64,000 bases of DNA from Mycolicibacterium anyangense (GCF_010731855.1 NZ_AP022620.1:5022001-5086000); one strand, 5' to 3'. Shown: positions 1-9,110, numbered from the stretch's first letter. Notes: generated from the letters alone by a model not told the origin. A program made the numbers and translations.

Positions 1-549
1 GTGGACGAGGCCGTTGCGGCGGCGCGGGCGCTGACCGCCGACGGGGCGCTGGAGTACATCGAGCAGCCGTGCCGCACCGTGGCCGAACTCGCCGACGTGC
101 GCGCGCGCGTCGGCGTCGCCGTCGCGGCCGACGAGAGCATTCGCAAGGCATCCGACCCGCTGGCCGTGGTGCACGCCCACGCCGCTGACGTGGCCGTGGT
201 CAAAGTGGCTCCGTTGGGCGGGGTTTCGGCACTGCTGGGCATTGCGGCTCAGATCGACATCCCGGTGGTGGTCTCCAGCGCGCTGGACTCCGCGGTCGGC
301 ATCGCCGCCGGACTGCGCGCGGCCGCGGCGCTGCCGCGCCTCGATCATGCTTGCGGTCTGGGCACCGGCGGGTTGTTCGTCGAGGACGTCGCTGACATCA
401 CCCCGGTGGACGGCGGGCTTCCCGTCGTCGACATCCAGCCCGAGCCGGCCCGGCTCGCTGCGCTCGCCGCCCCCGCCGACCGCCGCGACTGGTGGATCGC
501 CCGGGTGCGCACCTGCTACCCGCTGCTCATGTCGCCGAGATTGAACTAG
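1..549 (+). CDS. menC: o-succinylbenzoate synthase MenC, C-terminal part (5' end outside window)
   Basis: MenC dehydrates SHCHC to o-succinylbenzoate in menaquinone synthesis, in the cytosol. The visible 182 residues are the C-terminal half of an enolase-superfamily barrel: EQP near residue 22, the metal-ligand segment AADES near 43, the catalytic-lysine strand VVKVAPLGG near 70, SSALDSAVGIAAG near 92 and GLGTGGLF near 119. The reading frame is open from base 1, so the true start lies upstream. The placement before bpoC and menD matches M. tuberculosis Rv0553, except that two DJ-1-type genes now intervene. A 12-bp inverted repeat spans the stop codon. Confidence 0.9.
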   Translation: MDEAVAAARALTADGALEYIEQPCRTVAELADVRARVGVAVAADESIRKASDPLAVVHAHAADVAVVKVAPLGGVSALLGIAAQIDIPVVVSSALDSAVGIAAGLRAAAALPRLDHACGLGTGGLFVEDVADITPVDGGLPVVDIQPEPARLAALAAPADRRDWWIARVRTCYPLLMSPRLN

Positions 550-593
550 TGCAGGAAAAGATCGAGTAGCTGCATGCGTGGGTTCAATCTCGG
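535..593. promoter_or_regulatory. 12-bp perfect inverted repeat around the menC stop
   Basis: Arms at 535-546 and 582-593 are exact reverse complements (CCGAGATTGAAC / GTTCAATCTCGG), separated by 35 nt. The left arm lies in the last menC codons. There is no U-tract after the right arm, so it is a poor intrinsic terminator. It could be an RNA hairpin or a two-half-site operator upstream of the AraC-type regulator gene at 679. Confidence 0.45.
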
Positions 594-678
594 GGTGTGG
601 ACGGGAGCGACTGCCCTGTCCTGATCTGTGGGGTGCATGGCGTAGACGCCATGTCGCTGGGTGTGAACACTGGGACCC

Positions 679-1626
679 ATGGCGCGATCGGTGGTGATTC
701 TCGGCTTTCCCGGCGTACAGGCGCTGGACCTCGTCGGGCCGCACGACGTGTTCACCGGCGCGGCCCTGCTCACCGAGGGTGGCTACCGGGTCCGCGTGGT
801 CTCAGCCGACGGTGCGCCGATCACCACCCCGACCGGCCTGGCGTTCGTCGCCGAGGCCATGCCGCAACCACGCGACATCGACACCCTGGTGCTCCCCGGT
901 GGTGGCGGGGTCGACGCCGCCCGAACCGACCCGGCCACCATGGCGTGGATCAACCGTGCCGTCGCCAACGCGCGCCGGGTGGTCAGTGTCTGCACTGGTG
1001 CGTTCCTAGCGGCGCAGGCCGGACTGCTCGACGGTCGCCGCGCCACCACCCACTGGGCGTTCGCCGACCAGATGGCCCGCGAGTTTCCGGACGTCACCGT
1101 CGACCCGGAGCCGATCTTCGTGCGCAGTACGCCGTCGGTGTGGACGGCTGCCGGGGTCGCTGCCGGTATCGACGTGTCGCTGGCGCTCGTCGAAGAGGAC
1201 TACGGCACCGAGATCGCCCAGACCGTCGCCCGCTGGCTGGTGCTGTACCTGCGCCGGCCCGGCGGACAGACCCAGTTCGCCGCACCGGTGTGGATGCCGC
1301 GCGCCAAGCGTGCCCCCATCCGGGAGGTGCAGGAGGCTATCGAGTCGCACCCCGGTGCCGCGCACAGCATCACCGACCTGGCCCGCCGCGCGGCCATGAG
1401 TCCGCGGCACTTCACCCGGGTGTTCACCGATGAGGTGGGCGAGGCGCCGGGAGCCTACGTCGAGCGGGTGCGCACCGAAGCCGCCCGCCGGCAGCTCGAG
1501 CAGACCGACGACACCGTCGTCACCATCGCCGCCCGCTGCGGCTTCGGAACGGCAGAGACCATGCGCCGCAACTTCATTCGACGTGTCGGCGTCTCACCCG
1601 ATCAGTACCGCAAGACCTTCGCCTAG
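679..1626 (+). CDS. GlxA-family transcriptional regulator (DJ-1/PfpI domain plus AraC HTH)
   Basis: This 315-aa protein has a class I glutamine amidotransferase-like (DJ-1/PfpI) domain over about residues 1-190, with the nucleophile-elbow motif SVCTGAFLAA (Cys near 105). A C-terminal AraC-type double helix-turn-helix covers about 215-315 (HPGAAHSITDLARRAAMSPR, then VTIAARCGFGTAETMRRNF). GlxA-type proteins are DNA-binding regulators whose DJ-1 domain is thought to sense small molecules. It starts at the ATG at 679. A second, stand-alone DJ-1 gene follows 11 bp downstream, so the pair probably forms one operon. The ligand is unknown. It is absent from this spot in the M. tuberculosis order I recall. 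Confidence 0.88.
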   Translation: MARSVVILGFPGVQALDLVGPHDVFTGAALLTEGGYRVRVVSADGAPITTPTGLAFVAEAMPQPRDIDTLVLPGGGGVDAARTDPATMAWINRAVANARRVVSVCTGAFLAAQAGLLDGRRATTHWAFADQMAREFPDVTVDPEPIFVRSTPSVWTAAGVAAGIDVSLALVEEDYGTEIAQTVARWLVLYLRRPGGQTQFAAPVWMPRAKRAPIREVQEAIESHPGAAHSITDLARRAAMSPRHFTRVFTDEVGEAPGAYVERVRTEAARRQLEQTDDTVVTIAARCGFGTAETMRRNFIRRVGVSPDQYRKTFA

Positions 1627-1637
1627 AGGAGAAAACC

Positions 1638-2381
1638 ATGCAGATCGCCATCGTGCTCTATCCCGGCTTCACCGCCCTGGACTTCATCGGTCCCTATGAA
1701 TCACTGCGCTGGCTGCCCGACGCCGAAGTCCGATTCGTCTGGCACGAGCCCGGGCCGATCACCGCAGACTCCGGTGTGCTGATCGTGGCCGCCACTCATT
1801 CGTTCGACGAGACGCCGTCACCCGACGTCATCCTGATACCCGGCGGCATGACGACCATCGAGCATGCCCGCGACGAGAAGGTGCTCGAGTGGGTGCGCCG
1901 CGCGCACGAGACGGCGACGTGGACGACGTCGGTGTGTTCGGGTTCGGTGATCCTGGCCTCGGCAGGTTTGCTTCGGGGTAAGCGTGCGACGTCGCACTGG
2001 ATGGCCCTTGCCGCGCTCAAGGCGCTGGGTGCCACGCCGGTGGGTGACGAGCGGGTGGTTCATGAAGGCGACATCGTGACTGCCGCCGGGGTATCGGCCG
2101 GGATCGACCTCGGACTGTGGCTGGCGGGCCAGATCGGCGGTGAAGAGCGGGCCAAGGTCATCCAGCTGTCGATGGAGTACGACCCACAGCCGCCGTTCGA
2201 CTCGGGCCATATGTCCAAGGCGTCGGCGACCACCAAGGCGGCGGCCACCGCACTGATGGCCAAGGACCTGGCCAAGCCGACCCAGGTGAAGGCGGCGACG
2301 GCGCTGCTGTGGTCCGGCGCCATCGAGGCGGCCCGGTCACGGCGTCAGCGCAGGAAGGGTCGCGTAGCCTCTGCCAGGTGA
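1638..2381 (+). CDS. DJ-1/PfpI family protein
   Basis: This 247-aa single-domain DJ-1/PfpI protein has the nucleophile elbow SVCSGSVILASAGLL (Cys near 101) followed by KRATSHW, the same layout as the N-terminal half of the preceding regulator. Such proteins include isonitrile hydratase-like enzymes and glyoxalase/chaperone-type DJ-1 members; the sequence does not say which. An AGGAG ribosome site (GAGGAGAAAACC) precedes the ATG. Its last codons overlap the GTG start of the next gene by 4 bp (GTGA), so translation of the two is probably coupled. The C-terminal ~50 residues are Ala/Lys-rich and may be an extension beyond the fold. Confidence 0.85.
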   Translation: MQIAIVLYPGFTALDFIGPYESLRWLPDAEVRFVWHEPGPITADSGVLIVAATHSFDETPSPDVILIPGGMTTIEHARDEKVLEWVRRAHETATWTTSVCSGSVILASAGLLRGKRATSHWMALAALKALGATPVGDERVVHEGDIVTAAGVSAGIDLGLWLAGQIGGEERAKVIQLSMEYDPQPPFDSGHMSKASATTKAAATALMAKDLAKPTQVKAATALLWSGAIEAARSRRQRRKGRVASAR

Positions 2382-3166
2382 TCAACCTGGCTTACGACGA
2401 CACCGGCTCGGGCGAGCCGGTGTTGTTCATCGCTGGAACCGGCGGCGCGGGCCGCACTTGGCACATCTATCAGGTGCCTGCCTTCCGGGCCGCCGGCTAC
2501 CGCTGCATCACCTTCGACAACCGCGGGATCGGCGCCACCGAGAATGCCGGCGGGTTCTCCACCGAGCAGATGATCGCCGACACCGCGACGATCATCGAGC
2601 ACCTCGTCGGCGGGCCCACCCGGATCGTGGCCATGTCGATGGGGGCGTTCATCGCCCAGGAGCTGATGCTCGCCCGCCCCGAGCTGGTCAGCCAGGCCGT
2701 GTTGATGGGCACCCGCGGCCGGGTGGATTCCACCCGCCAGTCGTTCCGGGCGGCCGAGGACGCGCTGGTCGAATCCGGCATCGACCTGCCGCCCGCCTAT
2801 GCGGCGAAAGTCCGTGTGCTGGAGAACTTTTCGCCCAAGACCATCAACAACGACAGCGCGATCACCGAGTGGTACGAGATGTTCACGGCGTTCCCGCTCA
2901 AGCGCACCCCGGGCTGGCGTTCGCAGCTGACGGTGGTGCCCACCGAGAACCGGCTGCCAGCCTACCGGTCGATCTCCACGCCGGTGCTGGTGATCGGATT
3001 CGCCGACGACGTCATCACCCCGGCGGCGCTGGGCCGTGAGGTGGCCGATGCGCTGCCCAACGGCCGCTACGTGCAGATCGGCCACACCGGACACCTGGGC
3101 TTCCTGGAACGCCCGGACACCGTCAACAGCGCGATGCTGGACTTCTTCGCCGGAACCCTCGTCTGA
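2378..3166 (+). CDS. bpoC: alpha/beta hydrolase, BpoC-like
   Basis: Reading from the GTG at 2378 gives 262 aa, the same length I recall for M. tuberculosis BpoC (Rv0554). An upstream in-frame start would lie inside the DJ-1 gene and is unlikely. Alpha/beta hydrolase hallmarks are the oxyanion segment IAGTGGAGRTW, nucleophile elbow AMSMGAF (Ser near 87), acid GFADD near 209 and catalytic His in GHTGHLGFLE near 240. The family is often named non-haem bromoperoxidase, but it is really a serine-hydrolase fold. Its position next to menD suggests a MenH-like role, although that reaction is not proven here. Confidence 0.85.
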   Translation: MINLAYDDTGSGEPVLFIAGTGGAGRTWHIYQVPAFRAAGYRCITFDNRGIGATENAGGFSTEQMIADTATIIEHLVGGPTRIVAMSMGAFIAQELMLARPELVSQAVLMGTRGRVDSTRQSFRAAEDALVESGIDLPPAYAAKVRVLENFSPKTINNDSAITEWYEMFTAFPLKRTPGWRSQLTVVPTENRLPAYRSISTPVLVIGFADDVITPAALGREVADALPNGRYVQIGHTGHLGFLERPDTVNSAMLDFFAGTLV

Positions 3167-3193
3167 GCTGCGGCTTTCCGTCACAAATGACGG

Positions 3194-3208
3194 TATGACA
3201 CGCTGTAG
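3194..3208 (+). promoter_or_regulatory. candidate -10 box for a leaderless menD transcript
   Basis: TATGAC at 3194-3199 is followed 8 nt later by the GTG start of menD. Mycobacterial -10 elements often read TANNNT, with initiation about 7 nt downstream; this box departs at the last base. No -35 was assigned. Confidence 0.35.
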
Positions 3209-4836
3209 TGGTGAACCCCTCGACGGCTCAGGCTCGGGTCGTCGTCGACGAACTGATTCGCGGCGGCGTCCGCGACGTCGTGCTGTGCCCCGGCTCCCGT
3301 AACGCACCGCTGGCGTTTGCCCTGCAAGACGCCGACCGTGCGGGCCGGCTGCGGCTGCACGTCCGCATCGACGAGCGCACCGCCGGTTTCCTGGCCGTCG
3401 GCCTGGCGGTGGCCGAGGGTGCCCCGGTGTGCGTGGCGATGACGTCGGGCACCGCGGTCGCGAACCTGGGCCCGGCCGTGGTGGAGGCCAACTACGCCCG
3501 GGTGCCGCTGATCGTGCTGAGCGCCAACCGGCCCTACGAACTGCTGGGCACCGGCGCCAACCAGACCTTCGAACAGCTCGGCTACTTCGGCACCCAGGTG
3601 CGCGCCGCGATCAGCCTGGGGCTGGCCGAAGGTTCCCCGGACAAGCTGGACTCGCTCAACGCGCAGTGGCGCTCGGCGACCTGCCGGGTGCTGGCTGCCG
3701 CCACCGGCGCCCGCACCGCCAACGCCGGCCCGGTGCAGTTCGACATCCCGTTGCGCGAGCCGCTGGTGCCCGACGAGAACGTCGTACCCGGAGACGTCCC
3801 GCCGGGCCGACCCGACGGCAGGCCCTGGACCTACACCCCGCCGGTGACGTTCGATCAGCCGCTGGAGATCGACGTCACGCCGGATACCGTCGTCATCGCC
3901 GGTCACGGTGCCGGTGTGCACCCCAACCTGGCGCACCTGCCCACCGTCGCCGAGCCGACCGCACCGCACGCGTCCACCGCGCTGCACCCGCTGGCGTTGC
4001 CGCTGCTGCGGCCCGCGCAGGTCATCATGCTGGGCCGCCCCACCCTGCACCGGCCGGTGTCCACGCTGCTCGCCGATCCGTCGCTGCCGGTGTTCGCGCT
4101 GACAACCGGCCCGCGCTGGCCCGACGTGTCGGGCAACAGCCAGGCCACCGGAACCCGTGCCGAGGTCGTCGGTGCGGCGGACCCGGCCTGGCTGCGCCGC
4201 TGTGCGGAGGCCAACCGGCATGCCGTCGCAGCGGTGCGCGAGCAGCTCGAGGCCCACCCGCTGACCACCGGCCTGCACGTGGCGGCCGCGGTGGCCGACG
4301 CCGTGGGTCCGGGGGATCAGCTGGTGCTGGGTGCCTCCAACCCGGTGCGTGACGCCGCGCTGGTGGGGTTGAACACCGAGGGCCTGAAGGTGCGGTCCAA
4401 CCGCGGGGTCGCCGGTATCGACGGCACGGTGTCGACGATCATCGGTGCGGCGCTGGCACATTCGGGCCGCACCATCGGGTTGATCGGCGATCTGACGTTC
4501 GTGCACGACAGCTCCGGGTTGTTGATCGGCCCGACGGAGCCGACGCCGAACAATCTGACCATCGTGGTGTCCAACGACAACGGCGGCGGCATCTTCGAAC
4601 TGCTCGAGCAGGGGGATCCGAGGTTCTCCGATGTGTCGTCGCGGATCTTCGGCACCCCGCACGACGTCGACGTGGGCGCACTGTGCCGGGCCTATCACGT
4701 CGACTCCCGCCAGATCGAGGTCGACGAACTGGCCGCTGCACTGGACGAAAAACACGACGGCATGCGGGTTTTGGAAGTCAAGGCCGACCGGTCATCGCTG
4801 CGGGCACTGCACGCCGCGATCAAGGCGGCGCTGTGA
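3208..4836 (+). CDS. menD: MenD, SEPHCHC synthase
   Basis: MenD is the thiamine-diphosphate enzyme that joins isochorismate and 2-oxoglutarate, the first committed step of menaquinone synthesis. The 542-aa length fits the family. Visible blocks are the N-terminal glutamate loop region [15 protein letters not shown], the pyrimidine-binding motif [16 protein letters not shown], and the C-terminal ThDP/Mg site [13 protein letters not shown] with [13 protein letters not shown]. Two tandem GTG codons at 3208 and 3211 are possible starts. A TATGAC box at 3194-3199 lies 8 nt before 3208 and no ribosome site is seen, so the transcript may be leaderless. The next gene overlaps by 4 bp. Confidence 0.95.
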   Translation: MVNPSTAQARVVVDELIRGGVRDVVLCPGSRNAPLAFALQDADRAGRLRLHVRIDERTAGFLAVGLAVAEGAPVCVAMTSGTAVANLGPAVVEANYARVPLIVLSANRPYELLGTGANQTFEQLGYFGTQVRAAISLGLAEGSPDKLDSLNAQWRSATCRVLAAATGARTANAGPVQFDIPLREPLVPDENVVPGDVPPGRPDGRPWTYTPPVTFDQPLEIDVTPDTVVIAGHGAGVHPNLAHLPTVAEPTAPHASTALHPLALPLLRPAQVIMLGRPTLHRPVSTLLADPSLPVFALTTGPRWPDVSGNSQATGTRAEVVGAADPAWLRRCAEANRHAVAAVREQLEAHPLTTGLHVAAAVADAVGPGDQLVLGASNPVRDAALVGLNTEGLKVRSNRGVAGIDGTVSTIIGAALAHSGRTIGLIGDLTFVHDSSGLLIGPTEPTPNNLTIVVSNDNGGGIFELLEQGDPRFSDVSSRIFGTPHDVDVGALCRAYHVDSRQIEVDELAAALDEKHDGMRVLEVKADRSSLRALHAAIKAAL

Positions 4837-5360
4837 TCGGCAGGCTGCGAGCCCTGCTGGAACCGGCACTACCCCTGCGGACACCCGGTGTCGTCGACAC
4901 GCCCACGCGAAAAGCCTTGCGGTGGAGCAAATGTGCGGTGTGGATCGTGCTCGGACTGGTCACGCTGCAGTCCATCCTGCTGGTGGCAGGGGCGTGGCGC
5001 AACGACCGTCAGATCGAGCAGAACATGGGGGTGGCGCAGGCCGAGGTGCTCTCGGCGGGCCCGCGCCGCTCGACCATCGAGTTCGTCACCCCGGACCGGG
5101 TCACCTACCGCCCCGAACTCGGGGTGCTGTACCCCTCGGAGCTGGCCGAGGGGATGCGGATCTACGTCGAGTACGACCGGGACGATCCGGATCTTGTTCG
5201 GGTGCAGGACCGTAACGCGTCGCTGGCGATCATCCCGGCCGGCTCGATCGCGGTGGTGGGGTGGCTGGTCGGTGCGGTGTTGCTGACCGGGCTGGTCGTG
5301 TTGGAGCGCCGCCTCGACCGTCAGGACGAGAGCAACTTGGACAGCCAGTTGTTGTCGTAG
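4833..5360 (+). CDS. DUF3592-type membrane protein (Rv0556-like)
   Basis: The start is the GTG at 4833, which overlaps the menD stop by 4 bp (GTGA) and gives 175 aa. There are two transmembrane segments, one near residues 30-50 ([18 protein letters not shown]) and one near 135-160 ([20 protein letters not shown]). A soluble beta-rich loop between them contains the DUF3592-like feature [14 protein letters not shown]. It matches M. tuberculosis Rv0556 in position and topology; the function is unknown. Its 3' end overlaps the oppositely oriented lipoprotein gene by 40 bp. Confidence 0.8.
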   Translation: MIGRLRALLEPALPLRTPGVVDTPTRKALRWSKCAVWIVLGLVTLQSILLVAGAWRNDRQIEQNMGVAQAEVLSAGPRRSTIEFVTPDRVTYRPELGVLYPSELAEGMRIYVEYDRDDPDLVRVQDRNASLAIIPAGSIAVVGWLVGAVLLTGLVVLERRLDRQDESNLDSQLLS

Positions 5361-5983
5361 ATGTCGACGGTGTCGCCCTTCTTCAGGTCGTAGACCGTCG
5401 GGGTTCCGGTGTTGATCGGATCCACCTCGTAGAGGTACTCGAAGTTGGTGTCCGCCATCTCCTTGACGTCGACCGCGTCTCGGCCCGACGTGATGGCGGC
5501 GACGGCGTCGGCACCGAGCCCGCTCTCGCGGGCCATCTGCGCAATCTCATCGTCGCTGGGGCCCCTGCTCCCCGGGGCCTGGTGCGCCCACAGATCTTCG
5601 ACGAACTTCTGGAACGCCCTGGCCGACGTCTTGGGGCCGGCAACCGCGAACAGTGCATTGGCGACTCGCGCGGAGTGCCCGGCGGTGTTCGCGGTGTCCA
5701 GGAACGTCAGCGGCCGGTAGGTGACGGCCAGCCGGCCGAGGTCGATCTCGCTGGCCAGTTGGTCACCGAAGTCCTTCTGCAGGTCGGCGCAATGGGTGCA
5801 TTGCGGTTCGGTGAACAATTCGATCTGGACCGGTGCGTTGGGATCGCCGGCGATGACGCCGAACCCGTCCTTGGAGATCTGGGTGGCCGGACCGTTCGGA
5901 TCCACTTGTGCCACACCGGCGACGGCACGGCTGCAACCGGTGAGGACCAGCAGCGTCAGGATGAGCGCAGACAGGTAGCGCAT
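5321..5983 (-). CDS. DsbA/DsbG-like thioredoxin-fold lipoprotein
   Basis: The ATG at 5983 gives 220 aa with a lipoprotein signal: hydrophobic residues 4-14, then lipobox LTGC with Cys17. A thioredoxin-fold domain follows, with CxxC motif C62-T-H-C65 in TEPQCTHCADLQKDFG and the DsbA-type inserted helical region (TSARAFQKFVEDLWAH). It probably acts outside the membrane in disulfide formation or isomerisation. The longer open frame reaching 7156 is antisense to mgtA and was discarded, because the signal peptide fixes the start. It is divergent from mgtA. I do not recall an equivalent at this spot in M. tuberculosis. Confidence 0.87.
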   Translation of the reverse strand: MRYLSALILTLLVLTGCSRAVAGVAQVDPNGPATQISKDGFGVIAGDPNAPVQIELFTEPQCTHCADLQKDFGDQLASEIDLGRLAVTYRPLTFLDTANTAGHSARVANALFAVAGPKTSARAFQKFVEDLWAHQAPGSRGPSDDEIAQMARESGLGADAVAAITSGRDAVDVKEMADTNFEYLYEVDPINTGTPTVYDLKKGDTVDIYDNNWLSKLLSS

Positions 5984-6070
5984 GGTCGAACCGTACCGTC
6001 CCACCAGCTTTTCGTGTCGTGTATGCCTGGGCGAAACCTTGCTGACAAGCGCCGCTGACACCCTCGTGGG

Positions 6071-7204
6071 GTGCGCGTTGCGATTGTCGCGGAGTCCTTC
6101 CTGCCGAACGTCAACGGAGTGACCAACTCGGTGCTCCGGGTGCTCGAGCATCTGCGCCGCACCGGCCATGAAGCCCTCGTCATCGCACCGGACAACCCCC
6201 GCGGTGAACAGCCCGCCGAGCGCATCCACGACGGTATCCGGGTACACCGGGTACCGGCCCGGATGTTCCCGAAGGTGACCTCGCTGCCCCTGGGTGTGCC
6301 GCGCCCGCGAATGGTCGGGGTGCTTCGCGGGTTCGACCCGCATGTCGTACACCTGGCCTCCCCGGCCCTGCTGGGCTACGGCGGGCTGCACGCCGCCCGG
6401 CATCTCGGGGTGCCGACGGTCGCGGTGTTCCAGACCGATATCGCCGGCTTTGCCCAGAGCTACGGCGTGGGCGTCGCCTCTCGTGCCGCGTGGGCGTGGA
6501 CCCGGCATCTGCACTCCCGTGCCGACCGCACCTTGGCCCCGTCCACGGCGGCGATGGAAGACCTTGCCGCCCATAACATCCCGCGGGTTCACCACTGGGG
6601 CCGTGGAGTGGACGTCACCGGCTTCGCACCGTCCAACCGGGATCAGGAGCTGCGGGCGTCGTGGTCTCCGCAGGGCAAGCCGATCATCGGATTCGTCGGA
6701 CGGCTGGCGCCGGAGAAGCACGTCGAACGGCTGGCGGCCCTGGCACACCGCGACGACCTGCAGCTGGTGATCGTCGGTGACGGTGTGGACCGGGCCAAAT
6801 TGCAGGCCCTGCTGCCCGGTGCAGTGTTCACCGGCGCGCTCTACGGCGCAGAGCTGGCCGCCGCCTACGCGAGCATGGACGTCTTCGTCCATCCGGGTGA
6901 GCACGAGACCTTCTGCCAGGCCGTCCAGGAGGCGATGGCTTCCGGACTGCCGGTGATCGCACCGGATGCGGGCGGGCCGCGCGATCTGGTCGCTCCCTAC
7001 CGCACCGGACTTCTGCTGCCGGTGCCCGAGTTCGAGCAGCGGCTGACGCAGTCGGTCGGGCACCTGCTCGACGAGCGGACCCGCTACGCGCAGGCCGCAC
7101 GGCGCAGTGTGTTGGGCCGGACCTGGCCTGCGGTCTGTGACCAACTGCTCGCCCATTACGAGGCGGTGCAGGCCGACGGTCGTCGTCGGATTCGGGCGGC
7201 ATAG
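6071..7204 (+). CDS. mgtA: GDP-mannose-dependent alpha-mannosyltransferase MgtA
   Basis: This GT4-family enzyme (377 aa; Rv0557 is 378 as I recall) transfers mannose to a glucuronosyl diacylglycerol acceptor, giving a lipomannan-type glycolipid precursor at the inner membrane face. Older literature called it PimB. Visible features are the N-terminal acceptor domain start [20 protein letters not shown], the GT-B hinge [17 protein letters not shown] near residue 200, and the donor site [19 protein letters not shown] with the E-x7-E motif, followed by [16 protein letters not shown]. It starts with GTG at 6071, without a clear ribosome site. Confidence 0.92.
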   Translation: MRVAIVAESFLPNVNGVTNSVLRVLEHLRRTGHEALVIAPDNPRGEQPAERIHDGIRVHRVPARMFPKVTSLPLGVPRPRMVGVLRGFDPHVVHLASPALLGYGGLHAARHLGVPTVAVFQTDIAGFAQSYGVGVASRAAWAWTRHLHSRADRTLAPSTAAMEDLAAHNIPRVHHWGRGVDVTGFAPSNRDQELRASWSPQGKPIIGFVGRLAPEKHVERLAALAHRDDLQLVIVGDGVDRAKLQALLPGAVFTGALYGAELAAAYASMDVFVHPGEHETFCQAVQEAMASGLPVIAPDAGGPRDLVAPYRTGLLLPVPEFEQRLTQSVGHLLDERTRYAQAARRSVLGRTWPAVCDQLLAHYEAVQADGRRRIRAA

Positions 7205-7355
7205 GTTGCCGACCAGTTGATGGCCGTCAGCTGAATAGTTGCTGAGATAGGTTTTGCTTCAGCGTGATTCAGGGCACACTGGCATACATCGGGGAATTTG
7301 GCGCGGGAGCCGACCGCATTTCGTACACAACTCCCAAGGTCGAGGGATACCTCTG

Positions 7356-7520
7356 ATGAGTGACACGAGTTTTCGCCAGGAACTGCAAGCCTTTGCCGTC
7401 GAGCTACGTAAGTTGGCTTACACCATGCCCGCTGGGCACGAGGATCGGCTGATCCACCTCAGCGAACGGATGGCAGGGCGTGCGCGCCAACTCCTGCAAG
7501 TCGACGCGCACGCCATGTAA
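7356..7520 (+). CDS. small hypothetical protein, 54 aa
   Basis: The ATG at 7356 gives 54 residues with a balanced, mostly helical composition (FRQELQAFAVELRKLAYTMP ... HLSERMAGRARQLLQVDAHA). A weak ribosome site (GAGGG) lies about 10 nt upstream. There is no membrane segment and no recognised domain. The 150 bp before it contain nothing else clear except possible promoter sequence. It ends just before the convergent SDR gene, in the repeated 20-bp unit described separately. It is probably real because of its coding-like amino-acid use, but no function can be given. Confidence 0.6.
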   Translation: MSDTSFRQELQAFAVELRKLAYTMPAGHEDRLIHLSERMAGRARQLLQVDAHAM

Positions 7521-7562
7521 CTAACCCTGGGCCTGCACGGCTCTAACCCTGCGCCTCCACGG
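7521..7562. repeat. imperfect 20-bp tandem repeat, period 22
   Basis: Copies at 7521-7540 and 7543-7562 differ at two bases. Each copy contains a CTA, which is a TAG stop on the minus strand; the SDR gene ends in the copy at 7543. It looks like a small duplication of the SDR 3' end. Confidence 0.7.
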
Positions 7563-8367
7563 CGACGGGCTGCCACTGCTCCCAGTTGGCCAGCCGGCTC
7601 TCGTAGTCGGCCCGGGCCACCTGCAGCGGTGACTCACCGAAGAACACCCGCAGCGGCGGGTTCGGGGCATCGACGACCTTGAGAATGGCGCGCGCCGACG
7701 CCGTCGGGTCACCGGGCTTCGCCCAGCGCTGCGCGCGGGCTTCGGCGACCTGCTGGTGCAGCGCGGCGTAGTCGGGCAGCGGCTCGGAGCGCTTCGCGGA
7801 CGGACCCGACCAGTCGGTGTCGAAGCCACCCGGCTCGATCAGGGTGACGTGGACGCCGAACGGTGCGACCTCCTGCGCCAGCGACTGGGACAAGCCCTCC
7901 AGCGCCCACTTGGAGGCGTGGTAGATCCCGACGAGCGGGAACGCGGTGATGCCGCCGATCGAGGACACCTGGATGATGTGGCCGCTGCCCTGGGCGCGCA
8001 GATACGGCAGTGCCGCCTGGGTCACCCACAGCGCACCGAAGACGTTGGTTTCGATCTGGTCGCGCGCGTCGGCCTCGCTGAGTTCCTCGACGAACCCGAA
8101 GTGGCCGTATCCGGCGTTGTTGACGACGATGTCGAGGTGGCCGAAGTGGTCATGCGCCTGTTTGACCGCGGCGAAGTCCGCGGCGCGGTCGGTGACGTCC
8201 AGGGCGATCGGCAGGATCGCGTCGCCGTACTTCTCGACCAGATCGGCCAGGGTGTCGGTGTTGCGGGCGGTCGCGGCGACCTTGTCACCGCGCTCCAGGG
8301 CGGCGATCGTCCACTCGCGTCCGAAGCCACGGGATGTTCCGGTGATGAACCACACTTTTTCGCTCAT
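7543..8367 (-). CDS. short-chain dehydrogenase/reductase (classical SDR)
   Basis: Starting at the ATG at 8367 (four residues after another possible start) the protein has 274 aa. It carries the Rossmann motif TGTSRGFG near residue 10, NNAGYGHFG near 82, catalytic Ser in VSSIGG near 135 and Y-x3-K in YHASK near 152, so it is a classical NAD(P)H-dependent oxidoreductase. The TSRGFGR pattern is typical of oxidoreductases of unknown substrate. It sits tail-to-tail with the 54-aa gene and head-to-head with menG. Nothing ties it to menaquinone synthesis beyond position. Confidence 0.88.
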   Translation of the reverse strand: MSEKVWFITGTSRGFGREWTIAALERGDKVAATARNTDTLADLVEKYGDAILPIALDVTDRAADFAAVKQAHDHFGHLDIVVNNAGYGHFGFVEELSEADARDQIETNVFGALWVTQAALPYLRAQGSGHIIQVSSIGGITAFPLVGIYHASKWALEGLSQSLAQEVAPFGVHVTLIEPGGFDTDWSGPSAKRSEPLPDYAALHQQVAEARAQRWAKPGDPTASARAILKVVDAPNPPLRVFFGESPLQVARADYESRLANWEQWQPVAVEAQG

Positions 8368-8410
8368 GGTCCTAGCCAACGCCTGGGCCCGCCGATGATT
8401 CCCGCTGGGG

Positions 8411-8424
8411 TAGCGTCGGGTCCG
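8411..8424 (+). promoter_or_regulatory. candidate -10 box for leaderless menG
   Basis: TAGCGT at 8411-8416 fits TANNNT and lies 7 nt before the GTG start of menG, with no ribosome site between. Confidence 0.45.
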
Positions 8425-9110
8425 TGAGCCGCGCGACGCTGGACAAAGATCCCCGTGACGTGGCGTCGATGTTCGACGCCGTGGCGCGCCGCTATGACAT
8501 CACCAACACCGTGCTCTCGCTGGGGCAGGACCGCGCCTGGCGACGCGCGACCCGGGCGGCCCTGGGCATCGGTCCCGGGGACACCGTGCTGGACCTGGCC
8601 GCCGGGACGGCGGTCTCCACGGTCGAGCTGGCCAAATCCGGCGCGTGGTGCGCCGCCGCCGACTTCTCGGTGGGAATGCTGCATGCCGGCGCGGGCCGGC
8701 CGGTACCCAAGGTGGCCGCCGACGCCACCAAGCTGCCGTTCGCCGACGAGGTCTTCGACGCGGTGACCATCAGCTTCGGTCTGCGCAATGTCGTCGACCA
8801 CTCCGCCGGGTTGCGCGAGATGGCCCGCGTCACCAAGCCGGGTGGGCGGCTGGTGGTGTGCGAGTTCTCCACGCCCGTGGTGCCGGTGTTCTCGACGGTC
8901 TACAAGGAGTACCTGATGCGGGCGCTGCCGCGGGTGGCCACCGCGGTCTCCAGCAATCCCGAGGCCTATGTGTACCTGGCGGAGTCCATCCGGGCCTGGC
9001 CGGATCAGGCCGAGCTGGCTCGGCGCATCGAGGCGGCCGGCTGGTCACAGGTGCGCTGGCGCAACCTCACCGGCGGCATCGTCGCCCTGCACGCCGCCGT
9101 CAAGCCCTAG
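8424..9110 (+). CDS. menG: demethylmenaquinone methyltransferase MenG (UbiE family)
   Basis: MenG catalyses the SAM-dependent C-methylation of demethylmenaquinone, the last ring-methylation step. The 228-aa protein shows the UbiE N-terminus [20 protein letters not shown] motif [17 protein letters not shown] near 56, and the UbiE signature [15 protein letters not shown] near 110 with [14 protein letters not shown]. It corresponds to M. tuberculosis Rv0558. It starts at GTG 8424, placed directly after a -10-like box. Its 3' end is followed by a long palindrome. Confidence 0.93.
   Translation: MSRATLDKDPRDVASMFDAVARRYDITNTVLSLGQDRAWRRATRAALGIGPGDTVLDLAAGTAVSTVELAKSGAWCAAADFSVGMLHAGAGRPVPKVAADATKLPFADEVFDAVTISFGLRNVVDHSAGLREMARVTKPGGRLVVCEFSTPVVPVFSTVYKEYLMRALPRVATAVSSNPEAYVYLAESIRAWPDQAELARRIEAAGWSQVRWRNLTGGIVALHAAVKP

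Noticed and set aside
3181..4755. 524-aa minus-strand open frame opposite menD
   Set aside because: High-GC shadow: His/Arg/Gly-rich composition and no motif, while menD on the plus strand has full ThDP-enzyme motifs.
5984..7156. Long minus-strand open frame continuing upstream of the DsbA-like lipoprotein
   Set aside because: It is antisense to mgtA, is Arg/Gln/Gly-rich without motifs, and the lipoprotein signal peptide fixes the start at 5983.
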